Source: Arthrobacter sp. OVS8 (GTDB lineage: Bacteria > Actinomycetota > Actinomycetes > Actinomycetales > Micrococcaceae). Taken from it: DNA of 64,000 nucleotides. The stretch lies in NCBI GenBank assembly GCA_028370155.1, contig CP116670.1:4092001-4156000 (forward strand), written 5' to 3'. Position numbers and translations under genes: made by a program. The notes below the pieces were generated by a model that worked only from the letters and a program-made list of their open reading frames with translations, had not been told where the DNA came from and did not search any database. Below are positions 50,505 to 60,083 of the stretch, one piece after another (position 1 is the first letter of the stretch; every line of letters begins with the position of its first letter).

Positions 50505-50917
50505 GAGGCACCGCCGGCCAGGTCGGCCAGGGTTTTGCCGGTCTTCCACCCGGCGGCTGCGGCACCGAGGCCCAGGACGAGGGAGAGCGCAAGATAGGCC
50601 AGCCAGCTGGCATGGGAGCCGCCGCGGATCTGCTGGTCAATGGTGAACACCACCGCGGAGAAGGTCGTGAAGGAGCCCAGCAGCCCGGGGCCCAGGCCGG
50701 CACGCAGCCAGAAGGCGGTCTTGGGCCGGGCGATCCAGACCGTGGTGAGGACCGCGAGGACAAAACTTCCGACGACGTTGATCACCAGGGTGGTCCAGGG
50801 GACGCTCCCCGCGGTTTCGGGGAACATCAGTCCGGCCCCATAGCGCAGCTCCGTCCCGATCAGGCCGCCGACGGCGACCGCCGCCCACGCCCGCCAGCCC
50901 GGCCGTGCAGTCCGCAT
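50501..50917 (-). CDS. crcB: Fluoride channel CrcB/FluC, subunit 1
   Basis: Intact, 138 aa. VAVGGLIGTELRYGAGLMF, PWTTLVINVVGSFVLAVLTTV and GPGLLGSFTTFSAVVFTID are Fluc signatures. Starts two bases after the DtxR-family stop and overlaps crcB subunit 2, so all three genes form one leftward operon. No fluoride riboswitch was seen upstream of the operon. Confidence 0.94.
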   Translation of the reverse strand: MRTARPGWRAWAAVAVGGLIGTELRYGAGLMFPETAGSVPWTTLVINVVGSFVLAVLTTVWIARPKTAFWLRAGLGPGLLGSFTTFSAVVFTIDQQIRGGSHASWLAYLALSLVLGLGAAAAGWKTGKTLADLAGGAS

Positions 50918-51630
50918 TCAGCGCCGCTCCAGGCTGCAGCCGGGATGGACCGCCTCGCTGTGGACCCAGAGCGCGGAGGCAACTTCCTCGGCGAGGTCGA
51001 ACTCGCGCAGGGTCCCCCGGAACCGATGCGCACCACCAGGGCGCCGCCGAAGGGCTTCCGGCCCAGCACCTCGACATCAGCGTCCAGCGCGATCTCCTCG
51101 GCGGAAAGGTAGCGCAGCAGTTCGGGGTTTTCGTCGCTGATGCGGGTGATCAGGCCGGTGTGGCCGTCGTCGAGTTCGCTCATCCGGTGAGCCGCGGGCA
51201 CCTGGACGGAACCGTCCGCGGCCGGGATCGGATCGCCGTGCGGGTCCCGCACCGGGTTCCCGAGCTTCGCCGCCATCCGTTCGATGAACGTGTCCGAGAC
51301 GGCATGCTCCAGGAGTTCGGCTTCGTCGTGGACCTCGTCCCAGCGGTAGCCGAGCTCCCGGACGAGGAACGTCTCAATGAGCCGGTGCCGCCGCACCATC
51401 GACAGCGCCAGCCGGACGCCGTCGGATGTCAGGGTGATGGCGCTGTAGGGCTGGTGGTCTACCAGGCCCTGGTCCTTGAGCTTGCGGACCATCTCGGAGA
51501 CCGAGGAGTTCGCGACGCCGAGGCGCTGGGCCAGCTGCGTGGAGGTGATGGGCTTGTCCTGCCACTCCGTGAAGGAGTAGATGACCTTGACGTAGTCCTC
51601 GATCGAGGAGGAGGGCAGACTGGTCTTCAC
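50918..51630 (-). CDS. DtxR/MntR-family metal-dependent repressor
   Basis: About 237 aa. Winged-helix domain (SIEDYVKVIYSFTEWQDKPITSTQLAQRLGVANSSVSEMVRKLKDQGLV), dimer/metal domain (RRHRLIETFLVRELGYRWDEVHDEAELLEHAVSD) and a C-terminal SH3-like domain. A G-run break near 50995 hides the end (LREFDLAEEVASALWVHSEAVHPGCSLERR). At the position of DtxR Cys102 it has Glu105 (HDEAELLEH), as in manganese-sensing MntR, so manganese is the likelier co-repressor. Confidence 0.88.
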
Positions 51631-51694
51631 AGCCTCAAGCCTACCGTCAGGCGGCGCCGGCGGTGTCAGGCCCGGACTGCCCGCCAGCTCTGTG

Positions 51695-52423
51695 TCAGGT
51701 AGGGGAGCGGGAGGAGTTCCCGGGGTCGTGGCCCAGATGCTCGTGGAGGTACCAGTCGAGGTTGCCCAGCACCTTGGCGCGGGTGGCCTCGCCCGCCGCC
51801 AGGTAGTAGCTGCGGGACTTCGTCAGCTCCATGATGTCGGCGGTCCGCACCGGATCTTCCCAGCGGGTGAGGTGGCTCTCCAGCCCGGCGAATTCCGGGC
51901 CCACCGGCGGGGTGAAGTGCGGCTTGTGGACATCGCCGGCATGCATGATGCGCGAAAGCCGGTGCACCCACGGAACGGAGGTGTCCAGCTGGTTCCAGAC
52001 CAGCCCCAGGACACCGTGGGGGCGAAGGATCCTGGCGATCTCCGTGCTGGCCAGGGCCGGATCGCACCAGTGCCACGCCTGGGCAACGGTGACGAGGTCG
52101 AAAGCCCCGGCGGGAAGTCCCGTGTGCTCCGCGGTACCCTCGACGGCGGTGACGTCCGGGAGCGTCCTGCTCAGCTGCTCCAGCATATCCGTGGAAGGGT
52201 CCACCGCTACCGTGTGCAGGCCGCGTGCGGCCAGCAGCGCCGTGAACTTGCCCGTTCCGGCACCGAGGTCCGCGGCATCCTTGGCGCCGGCGGGAATCAG
52301 CCAGTCGGCGGAATCGCCGGGGTAGCCCGGGCGGACGCGTTCGTAGTGTTCCCCGCCGTCCCGGAAGCTCTGCCCGAGCTCCTCGCGGCGTTCCTGATGC
52401 AGTTTGGGGCCACCGCGCGCCAC
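51695..52423 (-). CDS. SAM-dependent class I methyltransferase
   Basis: Intact, 242 aa. Motif I DAADLGAGTGKFTALLAARG, motif II VAVDPSTDMLEQLSRTLP, LVTVAQAWHWCDP and LRPHGVLGLVWNQLD identify the fold (UbiE/Coq5-like, Methyltransf_11). Follows the class V aminotransferase by about 80 bases on the same strand, so it may be in the same SAM-riboswitch transcript. Confidence 0.88.
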   Translation of the reverse strand: MARGGPKLHQERREELGQSFRDGGEHYERVRPGYPGDSADWLIPAGAKDAADLGAGTGKFTALLAARGLHTVAVDPSTDMLEQLSRTLPDVTAVEGTAEHTGLPAGAFDLVTVAQAWHWCDPALASTEIARILRPHGVLGLVWNQLDTSVPWVHRLSRIMHAGDVHKPHFTPPVGPEFAGLESHLTRWEDPVRTADIMELTKSRSYYLAAGEATRAKVLGNLDWYLHEHLGHDPGNSSRSPT

Positions 52424-52506
52424 GTGCGATCTCCTTCGGCAGGTCCGGATGGGTACCTATCGAATTTACCGCACGCGGCAGGCGCCGCGGCTCCTCACCG
52501 AAAGAG

Positions 52507-53967
52507 TCAGTCCAGGGTGCAGGGGCCGCGCCCGCCGTGCCGGGCGTGTTGGGTGCCCAGTGCGGGTAGGTGCGGGTGTCGTTGGACGGGACCCAGCGTC
52601 CCGCGTCCACCACATAGTCCCAGCCCAGGCCGGTCTGGCGCAGCTGCTGGAGTGCGGTGAGCAGCCGCTGGGCGTCCTCCAGCCGGGAACCCAGGCCGAA
52701 GCTTGCCCGCAGCGAGCCGGAGGGCAGCCCGAGCCGCCGGAGCAGGGGTGCGCGCAGAAGCGGCCGTCGCGCAGCCCGATGCCGTGTTCGGCCGACAGGT
52801 ACGCCGCGACCAGGCCGGCGTCGTAGCCCTCGAGGGAGAAATTGACGACGCCGATCGTGCCGGTGCCCGCACCGCCACCCGGCCGCTTGCCTGCCGGCGC
52901 GTCGAAGGAGGCACTGTCCGAGAAGATCTGGTGGACGGTCACGCCGTCGATCCGGGCGAGGCCCTCGACCAGGAACGACCGGATGGCGTTTTCGTGCGCG
53001 TGCCACTGGTCCACGTCAAGGTCGGCGATCACCTGGGTGGCCCGGGCCAGGGTGGCGGCGCCGAGGACATTGGGCGAGCCGCCTTCGTGCCGGGCGGGCC
53101 CGGTGGTCCAGCTGACCGTGTCGATCCGGGCGTCCTGCACGGCCCCGCCGCCGGCAAGGTGCGGCGTGCCGGCGTCGAGCCAGTCGGGGCGGCCCACCAG
53201 CACCCCGGCGCCGAAGGGTGCGTAGAGCTTGTGCCCGGAGAAGGCGAGGTAGTCGACGTCGTCCGCGGCGATGTCGATCCGCCGGTGCGGCGCCAGCTGC
53301 GCGGCGTCGACGACGATCCGGGCGCCGTATTCGTGGGCCAGGGCGGCCAGGGCCCGGATCGGCAGGACCTCACCGGTGACGTTGGAGGCGCCGGTGACGG
53401 CGAGCAGGCTGACGCCGCCGTGGGCGAGTTCCCCGCGGAGGAGGTCCAGCGTGCCGGCGAGGGTGGGTGCGGCGATGACGCTGCGGTGCGGCACGCCCTG
53501 CCACGGCAGGAGGTTGGCGTGGTGTTCGATATCGAGGTAGAGCACGTCGCCGGTGTGCACGCCGTCGACGACGGGCAGGCAGCCGGCCAGCAGGTTCAGG
53601 GAATCGGTGGTGTTGCGGGTGAAGATCACCGCGTCGTCCGGGCGGCCGCCCACGAAATCGCGGACAATAGTGCGCGCGTTCTCGTAGACCGACGTGCTGA
53701 TCTGGGAAGCGTAGCCGGCCCCGCGGTGGACGCTGGCGTAGAACGGCAGGATTTCGTTGAGGTAGGCCGAAACGACGGAGAGCGCGGGGCCGAGGCGCCG
53801 TAGTCCAGGTTCGCGTAGCGGGCGTGGCCGCCCTGGATCAGCGGTGCCTGGATCTCGGCGCCCGTGACCGCGGCCAGCGGCCGGCGGGCGATGGCGGACC
53901 GTGCCTCGGGACCGGCCTGGCCGGCGGCACGGAGTTCGGTGGTGGCGGGAATGGTGGCAGTCGTCAT
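52507..53967 (-). CDS. Class V aminotransferase (cysteine desulfurase-like)
   Basis: PLP enzyme of about 480 aa. ATG at 53967 with GCGAGG ahead. FYASVHRGAGYASQISTSVYENAR, TRNTTDSLNLLAGCLP, LDIEHHANLLPWQ, VTGASNVTGEVLPI, VVDAAQLAPHRRIDI, and the lysine in YLAFSGHKLYAPFGAGVLVG follow SufS/CsdA order. Breaks near 53795 and 52740, and probably one near the end, so the stop (52507 or about 52466) is uncertain. Its leader holds a SAM-IV-like riboswitch, linking it to sulfur/methionine metabolism. Confidence 0.83.
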
Positions 53968-54011
53968 GGGACCTCGCTCGAAAAAGGACCCCACATGCCG
54001 GGGATCCGCGC

Positions 54012-54118
54012 TTGCCGGGTCCGTTCCGGACCGGCCAGGTCGTCACCCGGGGCACCCCGCCGCGAAAGGAGGGTTGCCGGCCAGCAAACCGGGGTTTTGC
54101 GCTGGCACTCGTGACCTG
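54012..54118 (-). promoter_or_regulatory. SAM-IV-like riboswitch
   Basis: Reading leftward: P1 CAGGTC (54118-54113) pairs with GACCTG (54041-54036). Between them lie the SAM-I/IV core phrases GAGTGCCAGCG, CCCCGGTTTGCTGGCCGGC, AACCCTCC and GGGGTGCCCCGGGTGACGACC. A hairpin GGTCC/GGACC follows P1 on the 3' side, as in SAM-IV rather than SAM-I. It sits about 45 bases before the aminotransferase ATG and likely blocks expression when SAM is plentiful. Confidence 0.85.
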
Positions 54119-54230
54119 CTTTGAGCCTAGGACATTCCCCGTTCCGGCGGAAAGGAGCCGGCTGAATGTGAAGCTGTTTGTTACGCGCTGCAGGCCGCGG
54201 CCGGAACCGCGATCCCGGCTGGTGGCCGCG

Positions 54231-55738
54231 TCAGGAGCTGGAAGGTTGAACAGGTTCCGGGGCATCCGGCGCCCGGGCCGCGGGTGCCGCCGCATACCGT
54301 TTTGGCCGGTTCGGGCGCCTTTTCTTCCGGCTCTTCGGCGGGCACAAGGGCGGCCCGGCCGGCTTCCCACTCACAGCGGTGCTCCGGCTGCCGGCCTGGA
54401 CGCTGAGGCCAAAGAGCGCCTCCAGGGCCGCGGTGTAGTCGTCCTGCCGGCCGAGGGCGGCGAGCTCCCGGGCGCGGACCGTCGGCGTATGGAGCAGGCG
54501 CCGGATCAGGTGCCGGAGGGCGAGGTTGACGTCGTCAGCCGAGGCGCCCCGGCCGTGCTGTTTGCCGACGCGGTCCATTTCGCTGCGGAGGACCTGATGG
54601 AGGTGCTCGCGCAGGGCCACGACGGCGGTGTCCACGGCACGGACCGTATCCTGTTCCTCGAAGCGGTGGGCCGCCTGCCGGACCAGGGCGCGGGCGTGGC
54701 GCAGCGCTTCGGCGTCGGCCGGGGTGCAGCGAGGTGGATTGATTCCAGCGTGATGAGCTCCACTCCCGGCAGTTCCGCCACGTGCGGGTCGAAATCATGG
54801 CTGGGCGCGAGGTCGATGACAGTGAGTGGACGGTCCGCACCCTCACGCCAGCGGGCGAGGGCGGCAGCATCGATGCGGGCCCTGAACCGCTGCAGCCAAT
54901 GACAAGGTCAGCCCCGGCAACGGCTGCCGGCAGTTGCCGGGCGGAGACGGCGCGGCCTCCCGGGCCGCCACGAAGGCATCCGCGCGGCCGGAGTGGGAGA
55001 AGACCGAGACGTCGGAATATTTGCGGGTTTTCAGCAGCCCCGCCACACACCCGGCGTACGCGCCGGTGCCGAAGAGAACGGCCGACGTCCCGCCGGTTCC
55101 GGCCTGTTTGGTCCCGGCGTCGGCGAGGTCCAGGGCAACAGCAGCGATGGATCTGCCGGCGCTGCTGAGCGTGGTCTGTGCCCCCACGTCCTTGGCCGTG
55201 CGGGACGCGGCCTGGAACAGCCTGCCCAGCCGCCCGCTGGCGGTGCCGGCGGCTTGGGCGTCGGCGAGGGCGCGGCGGACCTGGCCCGCGACTTCACGTT
55301 CACCCACCACCACCGAATCCAGGCCGGCGGCAACGGCGAAGAGATGTTCGACGGCGGCGGCTCCCGGAGCTCCTCGAAGAGGGCCGCCAGGCGGATTCTC
55401 GGCAGCCCGGAGCAGAGGACCACCGCGTCGAGGACGTACGCGCGCGCGGCGTCGAGGCCCGCCAGGGACGGGAGCTCGCAATAGATTTCGAACCGGTTGC
55501 AGGTGGACAGGACCACGGACGCGGAGATGCGCGACTCGTCCGAGACAAGATCGGAGTCAACGTCGGAGACAGGATTGGAGACTCGATCGGAGACAAGATG
55601 CGGCGCGAGTCCCGCGGACGCGCTGTGCAGGGCGGCGGCGGATTCCGGGTCTAGGTCCCGGTATTTCGCCACGAGCACCAGCAGTACCGGGCCGGTCCCG
55701 GCAGTGCCGAGATTCGAGATGTGAAGTGCGTCAGACAA
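54231..55738 (-). CDS. hemA: Glutamyl-tRNA reductase
   Basis: First enzyme of the C5 heme pathway: reduces glutamyl-tRNA to glutamate semialdehyde. VVLSTCNRFEIYCE holds the catalytic Cys; LFAVAAGLDSVVVGEREVAGQVRRAL, FQAASRTAKDVGAQTTLSSAGRSI, AVLFGTGAYAGCVAGLL (NADPH), VIDLAPSHDFDPHVAELPGVELI and the C-terminal dimerisation helices follow. At least three or four run-length breaks (near 55355, 54950, 54880 and 54700). About 500 aa, longer than usual: an odd VSD-rich insertion precedes the catalytic Cys and a Pro/Arg-rich tail follows. Confidence 0.93.
55547..55610 (-). repeat. Short degenerate tandem repeats inside hemA
   Basis: Four imperfect copies of a 12-15 base unit (CGGAGACA or near, with GAT/AAC neighbours on the plus strand) encode VSDRVSNPVSD then VDSDLVSDE, a stretch with no place in typical HemA. 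Confidence 0.6.
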
Positions 55739-55841
55739 GGCTGCTCTCCTCCCAAAAGATGCCCTACCCTCGAGGCCGCCGTCGGGCCGCCGTCTTGGAC
55801 AGAGTCGTACAGGGAGGTTGGGGAATCCTTGGGAACCGTTG

Positions 55842-56653
55842 CTAGAGCAGGTCGTCCAGCCCTGGGTTGAGCCGTTTCAGGACCTCGGAGTGCAGGATGG
55901 AGTTGGTGGCCAGGGCGTTCCCGCCGAAGGGGCCGTCCTCGCCTTCCAGGGAGGTGAAGCGCCCGCCGGCTTCGGTGACGATCGGCACCAGGGCCGCCAT
56001 GTCGTAGAGGTTCAGTTCGGGCTCGCAGGCGATGTCGACGGCGCCTTCGGCCACGAGGCAGTAGGACCAGAAGTCCCCGTAGGCGCGGGTGCGCCAGACT
56101 TCCTCGGTGAGGCCCAGGAACTCATCGAGGTTGCCGCGCTGCTTCCAGCCGCCCAGGCTGGAGTAGGACAGTGAGGCGTCCGAGAGTTCGGAGATGTTGG
56201 ACACCTTCAGCCGGGTGGCGGCCGCCAGCGAACGGCCCGTGTAGGCCCCGGCGCCCTTGGCGGCCCACCAGCGCTTGCCCAGCGCGGGGCGCTTACGACG
56301 CCGACCACAGGCTCGCCTTCGTCGACGAGCGCGATCAGCGTGGCCCAGACGGGGACGCCGCGGACGAAGTTCTTGGTCCCGTCAATGGGGTCGATGATCC
56401 AGCGGCGGGAGCCGTGGCCGGAACTGCCGAACTCCTCGCCGAGCACGGCGTCGCGCGGACGGGAGCGGGACAGCTGGCCGCGGATGGCTTCCTCGGCTGA
56501 CTTGTCGGCGTCGGTCACCGGAGTCAGGTCCGGCTTCGTTTCGATCCGAAGGTCGAGCGCCTTGAAGCGGCTCATGGTCTGGGAATCTACGGAATCTGCC
56601 AGTACATGGGCAAGGCGCAGGTCATCGTTGTAGCTTGAAGCGGGTTGACTCAT
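55842..56653 (-). CDS. Inositol monophosphatase family phosphatase (HisN-like)
   Basis: Magnesium-dependent sugar/histidinol phosphatase, about 270 aa. KPDLTPVTDADKSAEEAIRG, LGEEFG, the metal motif WIIDPIDGTKNFVRGVPVW, then after a break near 56290 GKRWWAAKGAGAYT, YGDFWSYCLVAEGAVDIACEP and LYDMAALVPIVTEAGGRF (WD-type motif). In actinobacteria this gene beside aroA and rsgA is generally annotated HisN, histidinol-phosphatase. Confidence 0.86.
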
Positions 56654-56706
56654 GGTTCCAAACTACCGTCAAAGCGGGCGGGGAGCGGTAGGCGGCACCG
56701 CGGCGG

Positions 56707-57820
56707 CTACGAGACGGTGCCCAGTTCCTTGACGTCCTGGGCTTCCATCCGCGGGTCCGTCCCCAGCAGGCGGCGGAGGGACGCGAGCCGGGCCGGGCCC
56801 GATTCGCCCGCGTGGCCGGCGGCCACCCAGGCGTCCACGCCGCAGTTGACGGCGCTGGAATCATGCTTGCAGCCCCGCTCGCAGTCGTCGGTGCCGGGTT
56901 CGAGGTCCGGGAAGGACCGCAGGATCCGGTCCGGGTCCACGTGGGCCAGTCCGAAGGAGCGGATGCCCGGGGTGTCGATGATCCAGCTGCCCGAGGGTGC
57001 ATCGTTGACCTTGAGCGCCAGGGCGGAGGAGGAGGTGTGGCGGCCGCGCCCGGTGACGGCGTTGACCCCGCCGGTGGCGCGCTCGGCGCCCGTGAGGGCG
57101 TTGACCATGGTGGACTTGCCGACGCCGGAATGGCCGATCATGACGGTGACCTTCCCGTCGAGGTGGCCGCGCAGCTGTGAGACGGCGTCCTTGTCCAGCC
57201 GGGCGGACAGCCCGTCGTCCGACCGGGCATCGATGCCGGAGGCGGCGGAGTCCGCCGTCTTGGAGATGATCACCGGGAAGGCCAGGTGCTGGTAGTTGGA
57301 GAGGAGTTCCGCGGGATCCTTGACATCGGCTTTGGTGACGAGGAGCAGGGGCTCGATTCCGGCGTCGTACGCGGCCACGAGGGCGCGGTCGATGAACCCG
57401 GTCCGCGGCTCCGGATTGGCGGCCGCCACCACAATCACCAGCGTGTCGGCATTGGCGACGACGGCGCGCTCGATCGGATCCGTGTCGTCGGCGCTGCGCC
57501 GCAGCAGGGTCTTGCGGTCCTGGATCTTGACCAGCCGGGCCAGGGTGTCGGGTTCGCCGCTGACGTCGCCCACCAGGGAGACAAAGTCGCCGGCAACCAC
57601 GGGGTTGCGGCGCAGTTCCCGGGCGCGGGCGGCGATGATCTTGCGCTCCTCGGGTGTGCCTTCGGCGACGACGGCGGTGTAGCGTCCCCGGTCAACGGTG
57701 ATGATCCGCCCGGTCACGGCGTCGTCGTAGCTGGGCCGGTCCTTCGTGCGGGGCCGGGTGCCTTTTGTTGGGGCGGATCCGGACGTCGGATTCGTCCCAG
57801 GAGTCAGTGCTGCGGGCCAC
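56707..57820 (-). CDS. rsgA: Ribosome small-subunit GTPase RsgA
   Basis: Circularly permuted GTPase for 30S maturation. GTG at 57820, 17 bases inside the aroA end; RSTDSWDESDVRIRPNKRG then PRTKDRPSYDDAVTGRI after one G repair near 57765. OB-fold region VVAGDFVSLVGDVS; G4 VTKADV; G1 GHSGVGKSTMVNALTG; G3 DTPGIRSFGL; zinc motif CERGCKHDSSAVNCGVD (C-C-H-C). About 371 aa. Confidence 0.95.
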
Positions 57821-59200
57821 CGGCGGCGTCCTTCCTGCGGGTGCGCCCTGGGCCAGCATGGACTCCCACAGCTGCGGGAAGTCTGGCATGGTCTTGGCCG
57901 TGGTGGCAATGTCCTCGACCTCGACGCCGGGTACGGCCAGGCCGAGGATGGCGCCCGCCGTTGCCATGCGGTGGTCGGCGTAGCTGCGGACCACGCCGCC
58001 GTGCAGCGGCGCGGGCCGGATGATGAGGCCGTCGCTGGTCTCCTCGGCGTCGCCGCCCAGGCGGTTGATCTCGGCCACGAGGGCGGCGAGCCGGTCCGTT
58101 TCGTGTCCGCGGAGGTGGGCGATGCCGCTCAGCCGTGACGGTCCCGTGGCCAGGGCACACAGGGCTGCGACGGTGGGGGCGAGTTCACTGGTCTCGTCGA
58201 AGTCGGCGCCCTTGATTTCGGGGCCGCCGGTGACGGTCAGAGTGCCGTCCGCCAGCGTGACGGTGGCGCCCATGGTGGCGAGGATGCCGCGCCACAGATC
58301 GCCCACCTGGGTGGTCCCGGCGGGCCAGTCGGGGATGCGGACGGTGCCCCGGGTGGCCAGGGCCGCAGCCAGGAAGGGGCCCGCGTTGGAGAGATCCTGC
58401 TCGATCCTGAGGTCAAAGGCGCGGATGGCGCCGGGGAGACGATCCAGTGGTTCGGGCGGGAATCGTCCACGGCCACTCCGACGCCGCGGAGCACGGAAAC
58501 GGTCATGCTGATGTGGTCCAGGCTGGGGACAGGACCGGAGTTGTCCTTGCTCCGGTGCTCCAGGTGAAGGCCCTCGGTGAAGCGGGCTCCGGCCAGCAGC
58601 AGGGCGGACACAAACTGCGAGGAAGCGCTGGCGTCGATGACGAGGTGCCCGCCGCGCACTTCGCCCGTGCCCTCGACGGCGAACGGCAGCGACGACGCCG
58701 GACCGCCGTCGGGTGCGCTGACGGCGACGCCCAGCCCGGTCAGCGCCTCGATAATGGTGCCCATGGGGCGCTTGCGCGCGTGCGGATCGCCGTCGAATAG
58801 TGACACTCCCCGGCGCAGGGCCGCGACGGGCGGCACGAACCGCATGACCGTCCCGGCCAGGCCGCAGTCGATCCCGGTCGGAGGCCCGGGGGCATCCAGC
58901 CGGATGGGCGTCACGGCCAGGTCAGGACCGAAGGCGCCGTCACCCGGAACCTCCGTGATGGTGGCCCCAAGCTGGCGCAATGCCTCGATCATGAGGGCGG
59001 AATCCCGGGAATGCAGCGGAGCCCGCAACCTCGAAGGACCGTCTGCGAGGGCCGCCAGCACGAGGTACCGGTTGGTCAGGGACTTCGATCCCGGGACGGT
59101 GACCGTCGCGTCGACGGGCTTTCCGGCGAAGGGCGCCCGCCAGAGCGGAGCGGTGCCGGCCGGAACGGGGTTGGCGGCTGCGGAGGGTGGTGCCTGTCAT
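57804..59200 (-). CDS. aroA: EPSP synthase (3-phosphoshikimate 1-carboxyvinyltransferase)
   Basis: Shikimate pathway step six. ATG at 59200; PGSKSLTNRYLVLAAL after a break near 59110, GLAGTVMRFVPPVAAL, DGDPHARKRPMG, DASASSQFVSALLLAG, LRIEQDLSNAGPFLAAAL after a break near 58440, HETDRLAALVAEINRLG, SYADHRMATAGAILGLAVPG. Corrected end KDAAGGPQH at 57804. About 466 aa. GTG of rsgA lies inside its 3' end. Confidence 0.95.
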
Positions 59201-59207
59201 TGCAGTC

Positions 59208-59756
59208 TTAGGCTCCAGCGGTGTGGTCTACGGCTTTGCGTACGGCTTTGTCGGCCTTTTTCCACTGCTTGCCGGTGGTCTTCTTGACGTCCGCGGCGAG
59301 GTGGCTGGCATTCTTTTTGGCGTCCGCGGCGAGGTGCTCGGCGCGCCAGGCCAGGCTGGGGCGGCCGTTCGTGTCCACGGCGGCCAGGAGCACGCCGCCG
59401 GTCAGTGAGACGTTTTTGAGCAGCTGCTTGCGGCGGGCATCGCGGCCGTCTTTGGAGGTGATGTCCGCGCTGCGCCATTCAACGTAGCCGTTGAGCGCGG
59501 AGATGACGGCCAGGACGGTGGCGGCCAGGCGGGCTGACTTGCCGAGCGCGAAGAGGACGCCGGCTCCCACCTGGGTTCCGCCGATAACGCGGGCCAGGAC
59601 CTTCTCGTTGGTCTGGAACGGCAGGGACTCGGCGGCGCGGCGCAGCAGGGGTGAGAGCTGCGTCGCGGTGTCGTCCGCATTCTTTAGCTTGTCCATGCCC
59701 GCAAGGACGAAACTGGAGGCGAGCATGGGCCGGGCGAGAAAGCGGACAAAGGACAT
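59208..59756 (-). CDS. DoxX-family membrane protein
   Basis: Intact, 182 aa. MSFVRFLARPMLASSFVLAGMDKLKN opens a DoxX domain with four helices (LARVIGGTQVGAGVLFALG; LAATVLAVISALNGYVEW; NVSLTGGVLLAAVDTNG) and a Lys/Ala-rich cytoplasmic tail (HLAADVKKTTGKQWKKADKA). DoxX proteins are linked to redox and thiol stress; the neighbouring sigR operon is consistent. Eight bases before the aroA start. Confidence 0.85.
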   Translation of the reverse strand: MSFVRFLARPMLASSFVLAGMDKLKNADDTATQLSPLLRRAAESLPFQTNEKVLARVIGGTQVGAGVLFALGKSARLAATVLAVISALNGYVEWRSADITSKDGRDARRKQLLKNVSLTGGVLLAAVDTNGRPSLAWRAEHLAADAKKNASHLAADVKKTTGKQWKKADKAVRKAVDHTAGA

Positions 59757-59825
59757 GAATTTCCTCCTGGATGGACGAGCCGCGGAATCAATGCGGGAGA
59801 ACCGGTTCTAGTCTTGCACTTTTGT

Positions 59826-59851
59826 GGAATATTTGCCTGCCCGAAGGGGTT
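59826..59851 (+). promoter_or_regulatory. SigR-type (SigR/SigH) promoter
   Basis: GGAAT at 59826-59830, exactly 18 bases, then GTT at 59849-59851: the consensus GGAAT-N18-GTT recognised by SigR/SigH. It lies upstream of sigR itself, implying autoregulation. Confidence 0.85.
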
Positions 59852-60083
59852 GTGGATGACAGGTCCCGGCCGCCGGTTTGCGGCCTGCCGATCAATTAAA
59901 GGACGGCTGGAGGACGGCCGGACGACGAGCCGGACGTCAAACAGAAAGGCAGAGATTTGATTCTTGTGGAGGACGCGCAGCGTGCTGCGGAACCGGTGGA
60001 GTTGTGGTCCATGGCCCTGCAGGATGGCGCCGTGCCGGCGATTCCGGCCGCCCGCCGGAACGTGACAGTAGACTTGAAGGCAA

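Noticed and set aside
51631..51694. Fluoride riboswitch before the regulator-crcB operon
   Set aside because: The gap is only 64 bases and shows none of the crcB-motif core; I saw none inside the operon either.
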